Source: an uncultured Collinsella sp.
GTDB taxonomy: Bacteria; Actinomycetota; Coriobacteriia; Coriobacteriales; Coriobacteriaceae
NCBI GenBank assembly: GCA_900550825.1
Contig: URTZ01000002.1
Coordinates: 1-35,377 of the forward strand
Direction: 5' to 3'
DNA length: 35,377 bases
A model generated the notes under the pieces. The model was not told the DNA's origin. It made no database searches and worked only from the letters and a program-made list of their open reading frames with translations. How positions within the stretch are numbered: the stretch's first letter is position 1; every line of letters starts with the position of its first letter. This document shows, piece after piece, positions 8,725 through 16,344 of this stretch. Made by a program: the position numbers and the translations under genes.

Positions 8725-8767
8725 CGTGAGGGCCGGGGCTCACGTCCTTAAGATGCCGTAAAGATGC
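8725..8767. promoter_or_regulatory. Candidate KdpE operator in the kdpF/kdpD divergent region
   Basis: Between the divergent kdpFABC and kdpDE transcripts are two direct repeats, TTAAGATGC (8748-8756) and TAAAGATGC (8759-8767), 11 bp apart. That is the spacing expected for tandem half-sites of an OmpR-family regulator such as KdpE. Next to them is a hairpin, CGTGAG / CTCACG (8725-8744). Assignment to KdpE is inference from position and spacing; the sequence does not match the E. coli box. Confidence 0.45.
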
Positions 8768-8878
8768 AGGTAGAAAGCACTATTGCGGCTGCAGTGCGCC
8801 TATACTCGACCTCGCGAGCATACAGTGGCGTCTTCACCGCGTATGCTCGCATGGACAACGCTTCAGAAAGGCTACGCT

Positions 8879-11614
8879 ATGCAGCGCGACGCATCGGACA
8901 CTCGCGTCAATCCAGACCTCATCCTCAAGGCAATTGAGAAAGACGAGGTCGCCGATGACGCTCGAACCAGCCGGGGACACCTCAAGATTTTCTTTGGCTA
9001 CGCCGCTGGCACAGGCAAAACCTATGCGATGCTTCAAGCCGCCCACGCCGCCAAGCGGCGAGGTGTCGACGTCGTCGCGGGATACATCGAGCCGCACGAA
9101 CGTCCGGCAACTGCCCATCTTGCACAAGGGCTTGAGAACGTGCCCTGTAAACTCATCGAGCACAACGGCATTGCGCTCAGCGAGTTTGATCTAGATGCGG
9201 CTATCGAACGCGCCCCTCAGCTCATCCTTGTCGATGAGCTCGCCCATACGAATGCGCCGGGGTCTCGCCACGACAAACGCTATCGAGACGTCGAGGAACT
9301 TCTACATGCGGGCATCGACGTCTATACGACCGTGAACGTTCAGCATATCGAGAGCCTAAACGACATGGTTGCATCCATCACCGGCGTTGTCGTGAGCGAA
9401 CGAATCCCCGACCGCATCTTCGATGATGCCGACCAGGTCGAGCTCGTCGACATAGAGCCCGAAGACCTACTTGAGCGCCTTCGCGCCGGCCTCGTCTACC
9501 GTCCCGCGCAAGCTGCCCGAGCGCAACAGCATTTTTTTACCGTCGAGAACCTCACCGCACTCCGAGAAATCGCGCTGCGCCGCTGCGCCGATCGCACCGG
9601 CCACCTCACAGACGCCGCACGCGTGCTGGGAAACCGTGACTACTACACCAGGGAGCGTATCTTAGTCTGTGTCTCCCCGGCGCCGACCAATCCCCGCATC
9701 GTCCGTGCCGCCGCGCGCATGGCGAAAGCGTTTCGCAGCGAGCTCGTCGCCCTGTTCGTAGAGAGCCCACACACGCAAGCCATGAGCGATAATGAGCGCA
9801 CCAAGCTTGCAGCCAATATCGCCCTAGCCGAGCAGCTCGGAGCACATATGGAAACCGTCTATGGCGACGACACCGCGTTTCAGATCTCCGAGTTCGCGCG
9901 CCTGTCGGGTATTTCGAAGATCGTCATGGGGCGCACGGGCGAGCGCAGCAGCGTCCGTCAGGCCCTCTTCGGCCGCAAATCTCTCGTAGAACAGCTCATA
10001 ACATTCGCCCCGAACCTCGACATTTACATCATTCCAGAACAGTCGACTCCGCCCTCCCGACCCAAAGGACGCCGCCATGCGCTCGCCCTGCAGCCGCCCA
10101 GCAGCCGAAACGTGCTTCGCACGCTGGCCCTCTCTCTTGCCGCCACGGCGATCGGCACGGCTTTCCGCCATCTGGGATTTGCCGATTCCAGCATCATATC
10201 CCTCTATATCCTCACGGCCCTGCTGACCGCCGTCACCACGACGGGGCGTATCTGCACGATCGTATCGAGCGTGCTCTCTGTAGTGCTTTACAACTTCTGC
10301 TTCGTCACGCCTCTGTTTTCGCTCGCCAGCTACGACCGAAGCTATCTGGTCACGTTCGGCATCATGTTCGCTACCGCTATGGTCGCCGGCGAGTTAACTG
10401 CACGCATCGCCGACAACGCCCGTACATCTGCCGAGAACGCATTCAAAACGCGCGTACTCCTCGAAACGAACCAGCTCTTGCAGCAAGCCCATAGCGCGGA
10501 GGAGTGCGCCCGCGTCGCCATGAGCCAACTCGTCAAACTGCTAAAACTCGACGTGGTCTTCTACCCCGCCGAACACGGCACGCTCGGCAAGGCGCTCTAT
10601 GAGTCCGCTGGCACCGAAAACCGATCCGCGTCGCTGCTCACCGACTACGAGCGCGCCGTTGCAACCTGGACCTACACCAACAACAAGCGCGCGGGCGCAA
10701 GCACGCGGACCCTGCCTGAGGCGCGCTGTCTCTACCTCGCGGTTCGCACCGGCGACAAGGTATTCGGTGTCATCGGCATCGCCCTGGAGGGGCGCGAGAT
10801 CGAAGCCTTCGAGCATTCGATCGTCCTATCTATCGTAGGTGAATGCGCCTTGGCGCTCGAAAGCGACCGGGCGGCGCAAGAGCGCGAAGAGGCTGCGGTC
10901 TTGGCGAAAAACGAGCAGCTGCGCGCCAACCTTTTGCGCTCCATCGGCCACGATTTGAGGACACCCCTCACGGCTATATCCGGATCTGCGGCAATCCTTC
11001 GGAAGGGCGACGAGAAGCTCAGCCTCGAACAACGCTGCGATCTTGCCGATGCCATCTACGACGACTCCCTCTGGCTTATCGATACCGTGGAGAACCTCCT
11101 CGCCATCACACGCGTCGAGGACGGCACCATTCGCCTCAACTTAACATCCGAGCTCATCGACGAGGTCATCGAGGCCGCCCTCAGCCATGTCGCCCAAGCA
11201 TCGCATGGACGTGCCGTCACCATCGAGCACACTGACGACATCCTGCTGGTACGCATCGACGTCCATCTCATCATGCAGGTGCTTACGAATCTCATCATGA
11301 ACGCCTTCAAATACACGCCCGAGGGCTCAACTGTCACCATCAGCGCACGTCGCGAGGGTGCGTTCGTCGTGGTGGACGTCGCAGACGATGGGCCGGGTGT
11401 GGCAGACTGCGACAAGCCTCATATCTTTGAGCGCTTCTTCACCTCAAGCAATACGCGGCCCGTGGATTCGCGTCGAAGCATCGGCCTTGGGCTGTCGCTC
11501 TGCCGCTCCATCGTGGAGGCGCATGGCGGCGTCATCGAAGTTCGCGACAACCACCCCCATGGGGCCGTCTTCCGTTTTACCCTGCCCGCCGAGGAGATCG
11601 AGATTCATGAATAA
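8879..11614 (+). CDS. kdpD: Sensor histidine kinase KdpD
   Basis: A 911-residue sensor kinase for K+ limitation and osmotic stress. In order it has the KdpD N-terminal domain with Walker A GYAAGTGKT (residues ~40-48), a universal-stress-protein-like domain (ILVCVSPAPTNPRIV), a block of membrane helices (about residues 410-510), a GAF-like region, and a kinase core with the phosphoacceptor His in SIGHDLRTPLTAISGS. ATP-binding motifs NLIMNAFKYTP, DDGPGV and GLGLSLC complete the kinase. ATG 8879 is chosen because AGAAAGG lies 7 nt upstream; a longer TTG-initiated frame lacks such a site. It is divergent from kdpFABC and overlaps kdpE by 8 nt. Length is close to the E. coli protein (894). Confidence 0.97.
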   Translation: MQRDASDTRVNPDLILKAIEKDEVADDARTSRGHLKIFFGYAAGTGKTYAMLQAAHAAKRRGVDVVAGYIEPHERPATAHLAQGLENVPCKLIEHNGIALSEFDLDAAIERAPQLILVDELAHTNAPGSRHDKRYRDVEELLHAGIDVYTTVNVQHIESLNDMVASITGVVVSERIPDRIFDDADQVELVDIEPEDLLERLRAGLVYRPAQAARAQQHFFTVENLTALREIALRRCADRTGHLTDAARVLGNRDYYTRERILVCVSPAPTNPRIVRAAARMAKAFRSELVALFVESPHTQAMSDNERTKLAANIALAEQLGAHMETVYGDDTAFQISEFARLSGISKIVMGRTGERSSVRQALFGRKSLVEQLITFAPNLDIYIIPEQSTPPSRPKGRRHALALQPPSSRNVLRTLALSLAATAIGTAFRHLGFADSSIISLYILTALLTAVTTTGRICTIVSSVLSVVLYNFCFVTPLFSLASYDRSYLVTFGIMFATAMVAGELTARIADNARTSAENAFKTRVLLETNQLLQQAHSAEECARVAMSQLVKLLKLDVVFYPAEHGTLGKALYESAGTENRSASLLTDYERAVATWTYTNNKRAGASTRTLPEARCLYLAVRTGDKVFGVIGIALEGREIEAFEHSIVLSIVGECALALESDRAAQEREEAAVLAKNEQLRANLLRSIGHDLRTPLTAISGSAAILRKGDEKLSLEQRCDLADAIYDDSLWLIDTVENLLAITRVEDGTIRLNLTSELIDEVIEAALSHVAQASHGRAVTIEHTDDILLVRIDVHLIMQVLTNLIMNAFKYTPEGSTVTISARREGAFVVVDVADDGPGVADCDKPHIFERFFTSSNTRPVDSRRSIGLGLSLCRSIVEAHGGVIEVRDNHPHGAVFRFTLPAEEIEIHE

Positions 11615-12311
11615 TGCCGCTAAGCCACGCATCCTCCTGGTCGAAGATGACCTGACCGTTCAAAACCTCGTTTCGACCGCGCTTGACCTCCACGGCTATG
11701 TCGTGAGCAAGGTTTGCAACGGCCAGGCCGCCATCATGGATGCGGTGTCGCACGGCCCCAGCCTCATCATGCTCGACCTCGGCCTTCCCGACATTGACGG
11801 CATCGAGGTCATCACGAAAATCCGAAGCTGGTCGGCAGTCCCCATTATCGTCATTTCGGCGCGCACCGAAGATTCCGACAAGATTGCAGCACTTGACGCA
11901 GGGGCAGACGACTACCTCACCAAGCCCTTTTCTGTGGATGAGTTGCTCGCGCGCGTCCGTGCGAATTTGAGGCGCTCCTCGATGGCGTCGAGCGAGTCGA
12001 CAGAAGCGAGCACGTTCGACAACGGTCCGCTGCATATCGACTACGCCGCAGGATACGCGACGAAAGACGGGCGCGAGCTCTCGCTCACCCCAACCGAGTA
12101 CAAATTGCTCGTCCTTCTGGCGAAAAACGTCGACAAGGTGCTCACCCACACCTTCATCACCCGCGAGATATGGGGCACGAGCTGGGACAGCGATCTGGCG
12201 AGCCTGCGCGTGTTCATGCGCACCCTGCGCAAGAAGATCGAGGCAGACCCCTCTCACCCCAAGATGATTCAGACGCACATGGGTGTCGGGTACCGCATGC
12301 AGCGTCTCTAG
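11607..12311 (+). CDS. kdpE: KDP operon response regulator KdpE
   Basis: A 234-residue OmpR/PhoB-type response regulator. The receiver domain starts RILLVEDDLTVQ, has phosphoacceptor Asp57 in IMLDLGLPD and the conserved Lys in LTKPF. The C-terminal winged helix ends HPKMIQTHMGVGYRM. The start ATG lies inside the end of kdpD (8-nt overlap), so translation is coupled. KdpD should phosphorylate it, and it should activate the divergent kdpFABC promoter. No operon gene follows; the next gene is convergent. Confidence 0.96.
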   Translation: MNNAAKPRILLVEDDLTVQNLVSTALDLHGYVVSKVCNGQAAIMDAVSHGPSLIMLDLGLPDIDGIEVITKIRSWSAVPIIVISARTEDSDKIAALDAGADDYLTKPFSVDELLARVRANLRRSSMASSESTEASTFDNGPLHIDYAAGYATKDGRELSLTPTEYKLLVLLAKNVDKVLTHTFITREIWGTSWDSDLASLRVFMRTLRKKIEADPSHPKMIQTHMGVGYRMQRL

Positions 12312-12328
12312 CCCACCCCACAAAAGTG

Positions 12329-12359
12329 AAAAACACCCCGCGAACGGATGCTCGCGAGG
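12329..12359 (-). terminator. Terminator after the FeoB-associated gene
   Basis: On the minus strand an 8-bp stem with one G-U pair (12352-12359 with 12336-12343) is followed by TGTTTTTC. It lies just beyond the 12378 stop, and convergent kdpE ends at 12311, so it may serve both genes. Confidence 0.55.
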
Positions 12360-12377
12360 CGCTTAGATGTCTGGGCC

Positions 12378-12578
12378 TTACTTGATACCGCGGCCCAAGT
12401 CTTCGGCGATTTTGTCCACGCCCTTAAGTGCGGCGCACGTCTTTTTGTTGGAGCAATGCCCCGTGCAAACGCCACCCTGAGCGCAGTCAGCGCAGGTGCC
12501 CTTGCGGTAGATGCGCACGCATACCGCGACAAACGCAATACCGATAGCAGCCAGTACAACAATATCGATAGGTGCCAT
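12378..12578 (-). CDS. FeoB-associated Cys-rich membrane protein
   Basis: A 66-residue protein with one N-terminal membrane helix (about residues 4-22, IDIVVLAAIGIAFVAVCV) and a cytoplasmic tail containing CADCAQGGVCTGHC and a further Cys at KKTC. This is the pattern of the small FeoB-associated Cys-rich family (Pfam FeoB_associated), thought to work with FeoB, possibly in place of FeoC. An excellent ribosome site, GAGGAGG, lies 6 nt before the ATG. It is downstream of feoB but separated by a terminator, so it probably has its own promoter. AGTTAACCAC just upstream (12593-12602) also occurs in the feoA upstream repeat. Confidence 0.85.
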   Translation of the reverse strand: MAPIDIVVLAAIGIAFVAVCVRIYRKGTCADCAQGGVCTGHCSNKKTCAALKGVDKIAEDLGRGIK

Positions 12579-12635
12579 AGCAAGCCTCCTCTAGTTAACC
12601 ACCACTTACTTTACCCATTCTCCACCTACCAAAAA

Positions 12636-12653
12636 GGGACAGGTTTATTTTGG
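12636..12653. repeat. REP-like motif GGGACAGGTTTATTTTGG
   Basis: A single copy of a G-rich motif between feoB and the FeoB-associated gene. It resembles the arm ends of the hairpins at 1780, 28267 and 30748, but no matching second arm is obvious here. It may be a decayed half of a REP-type element. Confidence 0.35.
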
Positions 12654-12690
12654 TCGGTTTTATCTGCGGAAACGCCACATCTCCCTCACC

Positions 12691-12723
12691 AAAAAGCCCG
12701 AGTGTCACTGAGACACCCGGGCT
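12691..12723 (-). terminator. Intrinsic terminator of the feo operon
   Basis: The stem GCCCGAGTGTC (12696-12706) with GACACCCGGGC (12712-12722) is complementary except for one position that is a G-U wobble in the minus-strand RNA. Five T residues follow on that strand (12691-12695). It sits about 30 nt beyond the feoB stop. Confidence 0.9.
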
Positions 12724-12752
12724 CGTGGAAAGGGGTTGATCCTTATTCGGAC

Positions 12753-15080
12753 TTAGGCGGAAACTGCAGCGGAAGCAGTGTTGGTCTCGTCCTCGTCGGT
12801 CCAAGCGTGCTTGGGCATAGGACGGAAAATCTGGAAGAGCATCGCAACCAGCAACACGATGGCCACAATCGTCCAGATACCAAACTGTCCCAACACAAGC
12901 AGGTTGTAGAACTGGTTGATGAACAGGCCGATCACCCAAGCGAAGGCGCACTCGTAACCGATGGCGATCGCAGTCCACTTGCCGGAGTCCATCTGGTTGC
13001 GGATGGTACCCATGGCGGCAAAGCACGGAGCGCACAGCAGGTTGAAAGCGCCAAAGGCAACGCAAGCGCCCATGGTGGGGAACATGCCGGCAAACGCGGT
13101 CCACAGGCTCGGGTCGGTCTCGGCGGCGTCGGCAACGGACAGCAGCGAGCCGGCGGTGGCGACGACGTTCTCCTTAGCGACAAGGCCAGAGACGGTCAGC
13201 GCGGTTGCCTGCCAGGTGCTAAAGCCGAGCGGGGCGAAGATCCAGGCGACCAGGTTGCCCAGCATGGCGAGCACGGAGTAGTCCATGAACTCCTCGGGGA
13301 TGCCGTCCATCGCAGGCAGGAAGCCAAAGGAACCGTTGTAGCTACCAAAGTTGGACAGGAACCAAACCACGACAGTGGACGCGAAGATGACCGTGCCGGC
13401 CTTCTTGATAAAGGCCCAGCAGCGCTCCCACACGTGCAGCGCCCAAGAGCGGATCGCCGGGAAGTGGTAGGCAGGAAGCTCCATAACGAACGGCGTCGGG
13501 CGGCCGGCGAAGAGCTTGGTCTTCTTGAGCATGAGGCCCGAAGCAATGACGGCAAAGACGCCCAGGAAGTAGAAGAGCGGGCTGATCCACGCGGCGGTGG
13601 TGGAAGAATCGCCGATGATGGAACCCATGAGCAGAGCGATGATCGGCAGCTTGGCGCCACAGGGAATGAACGTGGTGGTCATGACCGTCATGCGGCGGTC
13701 CTTCTCGTTCTCGATGGTCTTGGTGGCCATGACGCCGGGGACGCCGCAGCCCGAGGACACGAGCATGGGGATAAAGGACTTACCGGACAGGCCAAAGCGG
13801 CGGAACACGCGGTCCATGATGAAGGCGACGCGGGCCATATAGCCGCAGTCCTCCAGGAAGGACAGCATGACGAACAGCAGAAACATCTGCGGGACGAAGC
13901 CGAAGATGGCGCCCAGGCCGCCGACGACGCCGTCGCAGACCAGCGAATCGACCAGGCCACCGTCCTCGGTGCCGCCCGCCACAAGGGCGTCGTGCACCAC
14001 GGTGGTAATACCCGGAACATACGGGCCATACTGCGCCGGGTCGACCGAGTCAGCGTCGTCACCCGCGGCCTCGACAGCCTCATCGTAGGCGTCGCGGCCC
14101 TGGCCGAGCACGTACCAACCGTCGGTACCGAAGAGCTGGTCGTTGGTGAAGTCGGTCACCGTGCCGCCCAAGGTAGAAACGGCGATGTAGTACACGCAGA
14201 ACATGATGACCACAAAGATCGGCAGGCCCAGGATACGGTTGGTAACCACACGGTCGATCTTCTCGGAGGTGCTCATCTTGGCCGGGGCCTTGGTGAGGCA
14301 CTCATCGATGATGTGCGCGATGACGCCATAGCGCTCACCGGTGATGATGGACTCGGCATCGTCGTCGCAGTCCTGCTCGCACTGGGCGACCAGCTCCTCC
14401 ACGCGAGCGGCCTTCTCCTTGGTGAGGTTGATGAGCTTGCAGGCGTCTGCATCACGCTCGAACAGCTTGACGGCGTAATAGCGACGCTTGTTAGCGGGAA
14501 CGCTCGCCGGCAGGTTGTTCTCGATGTGGTCCAGAACGTCCTCGATGGAGGAGTCGAACTTGTGCTCCGGCACCTCGCCCTTGGAAGCAGCGGACTTCTT
14601 AACCTGCTCGAACAGCTCCTTGATGCCCTTGTTCTTAAGGGCCGAGATCATCATGACCGGGCAGCCGAGCTTCTTGGAGAGCTTGTCCGTGTCGATCTTG
14701 TCGCCGTTCTTCTCGACCAAGTCGGCCATGTTGAGGGCAACGACCACGGGCAGGCCGGTCTCGATAACCTGAAGCGCCAGGTACAGGTTACGCTCGAGGT
14801 TGGTGGCATCGACAACTTGGACGACAACATCGGGCTCGCCGCTCATGAGGTAATCGCGCGAGCATTGCTCCTCGGGGCTGTAGGGGGAAAGCGAGTAGAT
14901 GCCGGGGAGGTCCGTGATGGTAACGTTCTTGTCGCTTAGGAGCTTGGCCTCCTTTTTCTCAACCGTGACGCCGGGCCAGTTGCCAACGTAGCCGTTGGCG
15001 CCGGTGATCAGGTTGAAAAGCGTGGTCTTGCCGCAGTTGGGGTTACCCGCCAGCGCGACATGGATCTGAGAATCCGCCAT
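12753..15080 (-). CDS. feoB: Ferrous iron transport protein B
   Basis: A 775-residue Fe2+ transporter. The N-terminal G domain has the G1 loop GNPNCGKTT (residues ~12-20), the FeoB-type G2 segment GNWPGVTVE, DLPG (G3) and ALNMAD (G4-like). A helical GDI-like region follows, then polytopic membrane Gate domains with VSSGCGVPGVMATK and the CGAKLP stretch, where conserved cysteines occur. Length is typical. AAGGA lies 6 nt before the ATG. It follows two feoA genes; the 123-nt gap between feoA and feoB holds an iron-box-like palindrome and a hairpin (15101-15126), so feoB may have separate control. Confidence 0.98.
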   Translation of the reverse strand: MADSQIHVALAGNPNCGKTTLFNLITGANGYVGNWPGVTVEKKEAKLLSDKNVTITDLPGIYSLSPYSPEEQCSRDYLMSGEPDVVVQVVDATNLERNLYLALQVIETGLPVVVALNMADLVEKNGDKIDTDKLSKKLGCPVMMISALKNKGIKELFEQVKKSAASKGEVPEHKFDSSIEDVLDHIENNLPASVPANKRRYYAVKLFERDADACKLINLTKEKAARVEELVAQCEQDCDDDAESIITGERYGVIAHIIDECLTKAPAKMSTSEKIDRVVTNRILGLPIFVVIMFCVYYIAVSTLGGTVTDFTNDQLFGTDGWYVLGQGRDAYDEAVEAAGDDADSVDPAQYGPYVPGITTVVHDALVAGGTEDGGLVDSLVCDGVVGGLGAIFGFVPQMFLLFVMLSFLEDCGYMARVAFIMDRVFRRFGLSGKSFIPMLVSSGCGVPGVMATKTIENEKDRRMTVMTTTFIPCGAKLPIIALLMGSIIGDSSTTAAWISPLFYFLGVFAVIASGLMLKKTKLFAGRPTPFVMELPAYHFPAIRSWALHVWERCWAFIKKAGTVIFASTVVVWFLSNFGSYNGSFGFLPAMDGIPEEFMDYSVLAMLGNLVAWIFAPLGFSTWQATALTVSGLVAKENVVATAGSLLSVADAAETDPSLWTAFAGMFPTMGACVAFGAFNLLCAPCFAAMGTIRNQMDSGKWTAIAIGYECAFAWVIGLFINQFYNLLVLGQFGIWTIVAIVLLVAMLFQIFRPMPKHAWTDEDETNTASAAVSA

Positions 15081-15155
15081 TCAATCCTTCTTCCTTGTGT
15101 GCCTGCGCTGCTTTCTCCGCGCAGGCTGGATAATGTGCTTCAAAGATGCTGCATT

Positions 15156-15175
15156 AAGTTAGAAATACCTAACTT
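15156..15175 (-). promoter_or_regulatory. Iron-box-like palindrome upstream of feoB
   Basis: AAGTTAG-aaatac-CTAACTT is a perfect 7-bp inverted repeat with a 6-bp centre, 76 nt upstream of feoB. It resembles DtxR/IdeR-type operators (alternating TTAGG / CCTAA half-sites). Iron-dependent repression by a DtxR-family protein is inferred; the regulator is not in the window. Confidence 0.65.
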
Positions 15176-15203
15176 TATCTGCAGAAATATACGCCGCGAG
15201 CCC

Positions 15204-15425
15204 TTACTGGACCTCGACGACGGCCGCCTCCTCCTTGCGGATGGAAAGCTCGTAGCCGCGCACGTTGATCTCGACCGGATCACCGAGCGGCGCGACCTTC
15301 ACGACCTTGAACGAAGTGCCCTTGATGAGCCCCAAGTCCATAAGGTGGCGGCGAAGCGCACCCTCACCGTGAAGCTTGACGATGGTAGAGCTCTCGCCCA
15401 CCTTAACGTCACCCAACGTCTTCAT
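15204..15425 (-). CDS. feoA: FeoA domain protein (proximal to feoB)
   Basis: A 73-residue SH3-like FeoA protein, MKTLGDVKVGESSTIVKL at the start, with the family signature RRHLMDLGLIKGTSFKVV and DPVEINVRGYELSIRKEEA. FeoA is a small cytosolic partner that supports FeoB-dependent Fe2+ uptake. It starts 39 nt after the stop of the other feoA, with AAAGGGGG as ribosome site. Presence of two non-identical feoA genes before one feoB is common in Gram-positive anaerobes. Confidence 0.93.
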   Translation of the reverse strand: MKTLGDVKVGESSTIVKLHGEGALRRHLMDLGLIKGTSFKVVKVAPLGDPVEINVRGYELSIRKEEAAVVEVQ

Positions 15426-15464
15426 CCTCTTGTCCCCCTTTCGGTTTTTATGAAATGCTGCGAA

Positions 15465-15707
15465 CTAACCGACGGTCATGATGTGCATGGCAACCTTGGA
15501 ATCGATGCCAAAGCGTGCGCCCAGCACCGTGACGATGATATTGGCGCCACTCGAGCTCACCACGTGGATTTCGTTGCCCTCGACAAAGCCGAGGTCCTTG
15601 AGGTGGTGTTTCATGTCCTCATTGCCCTTTACACGAGACACGCGCACGGTTTCGCCCGCTTTTACCATCGAAAGCGGCATGGCCGGCATCTGCGGTCCGC
15701 AAGACAT
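15465..15707 (-). CDS. feoA: FeoA domain protein (first gene of the feo operon)
   Basis: An 80-residue second FeoA, with MPLSMVKAGETVRVSRV, the signature HHLKDLGFVEGNEIHVV and VLGARFGIDSKVAMHIM. It carries a short extra N-terminus containing one Cys (MSCGPQMPAM) that the other copy lacks. AGGAG lies 6 nt before the ATG. It is the first gene of the leftward feo cluster and is preceded by a perfect 14-bp inverted repeat that probably regulates it. Confidence 0.92.
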   Translation of the reverse strand: MSCGPQMPAMPLSMVKAGETVRVSRVKGNEDMKHHLKDLGFVEGNEIHVVSSSGANIIVTVLGARFGIDSKVAMHIMTVG

Positions 15708-15750
15708 GAGTTGCTCCTAACGTCAGTTCGTCCTCAACATCGACGCGATA

Positions 15751-15802
15751 AAAGTTAACCACGTCTATGTTCGCTTTAGTAAACTAGCACGTGGTTAACT
15801 TT
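15751..15802 (-). promoter_or_regulatory. Inverted repeat upstream of the feo operon
   Basis: AAAGTTAACCACGT (15751-15764) and its exact reverse complement (15789-15802) are 24 bp apart, about 45-95 nt upstream of the first feoA. The spacer contains another small palindrome, TTTAGTAAACTA. Position suggests an operator or a pair of operators for a metal-dependent repressor. The half-site core AGTTAACC is related to, but not the same as, the box before feoB. Confidence 0.55.
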
Positions 15803-15850
15803 TTGGAAAGGGTCCCTATTCAGATTTCGAAAAAGTTTCCTATACGAAAC

Positions 15851-15884
15851 AAAAAGGCGCGGCAAAGAGCTGTCCTTTGCCGCG
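15851..15884 (-). terminator. Intrinsic terminator after the HPr-like gene
   Basis: A perfect 10-bp stem, CGCGGCAAAG (15858-15867) with CTTTGCCGCG (15875-15884), is followed on the minus strand by five T residues, 12 nt beyond the HPr stop. Confidence 0.9.
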
Positions 15885-15895
15885 TCCCGTCATGC

Positions 15896-16144
15896 TTAAA
15901 GCGAGAGGTTTCTAATCGACGTGACGCACGAGGCCTCATCCACGCCCGAAACGCGGAACACGATGTCCTCGCCACATTCGCCACAGAGTGCCATGAGCCC
16001 TATAACGTCGCGGCCATCGACATGACGATTGCCAATCGAAACCGACACGTCACTACGATGCTTGGCGATAATGTCATAAAGCAGCGCAACCGGGCGGGCA
16101 TGCAATCCCAACGGATCTTTAATCGTCTTCGTAAATTCGACCAT
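15896..16144 (-). CDS. HPr-family phosphocarrier protein with Asp at position 46
   Basis: An 82-residue HPr-like protein. Starting at ATG 16144 (GGAGG 4 nt upstream), the active-site histidine falls exactly at residue 15 in DPLGLHARP, where HPr is phosphorylated by enzyme I in the sugar phosphotransferase system. Residue 46, a serine in classical HPr and the target of HPr kinase in Firmicutes, is Asp here (GRDVIGLMAL). This could mimic permanent Ser-phosphorylation. Three Cys residues in the C-terminal half (ALCGECGED and ASC) are unusual for HPr. It stands alone, with its own terminator and a TACAAT hexamer at 16199-16204 (minus strand). A specialised regulatory paralogue is as likely as the general PTS HPr. 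Confidence 0.85.
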   Translation of the reverse strand: MVEFTKTIKDPLGLHARPVALLYDIIAKHRSDVSVSIGNRHVDGRDVIGLMALCGECGEDIVFRVSGVDEASCVTSIRNLSL

Positions 16145-16260
16145 GTCCCCTCCCACGACATCGCACATTCGGCTGGCAAACCCAGCCACGTGGTAGTTAT
16201 TGTAGCGTTAGATGTTTATCGAGGGCCCCTCCGGATACCCCGTGGCCAAAACCATGCCCC

Positions 16261-16297
16261 AAAACACAAAAGGAGGGGCCTCGTAAGGCCCCTCCTT
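16261..16297 (-). terminator. Intrinsic terminator after the amino-acid permease gene
   Basis: A perfect 12-bp stem (16270-16281 with 16286-16297) and CGTA loop is followed on the minus strand by TTTTGTGTTTT. It lies 48 nt past the permease stop. Confidence 0.9.
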
Positions 16298-16344
16298 AGG
16301 AAAGGGAATCGATTTATTCCACAGCCGCAGATTAATCCTAGCCG

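Noticed and set aside
8783..8878. Longer KdpD starting at TTG 8783
   Set aside because: No ribosome site, and the added 32 residues are unlike KdpD; ATG 8879 has AGAAAGG at good spacing.
12348..14939. 863-residue open frame on the + strand opposite feoB
   Set aside because: Low-complexity antisense frame (Gly, His, Asp, Val rich) with no recognisable fold; feoB motifs are on the minus strand.
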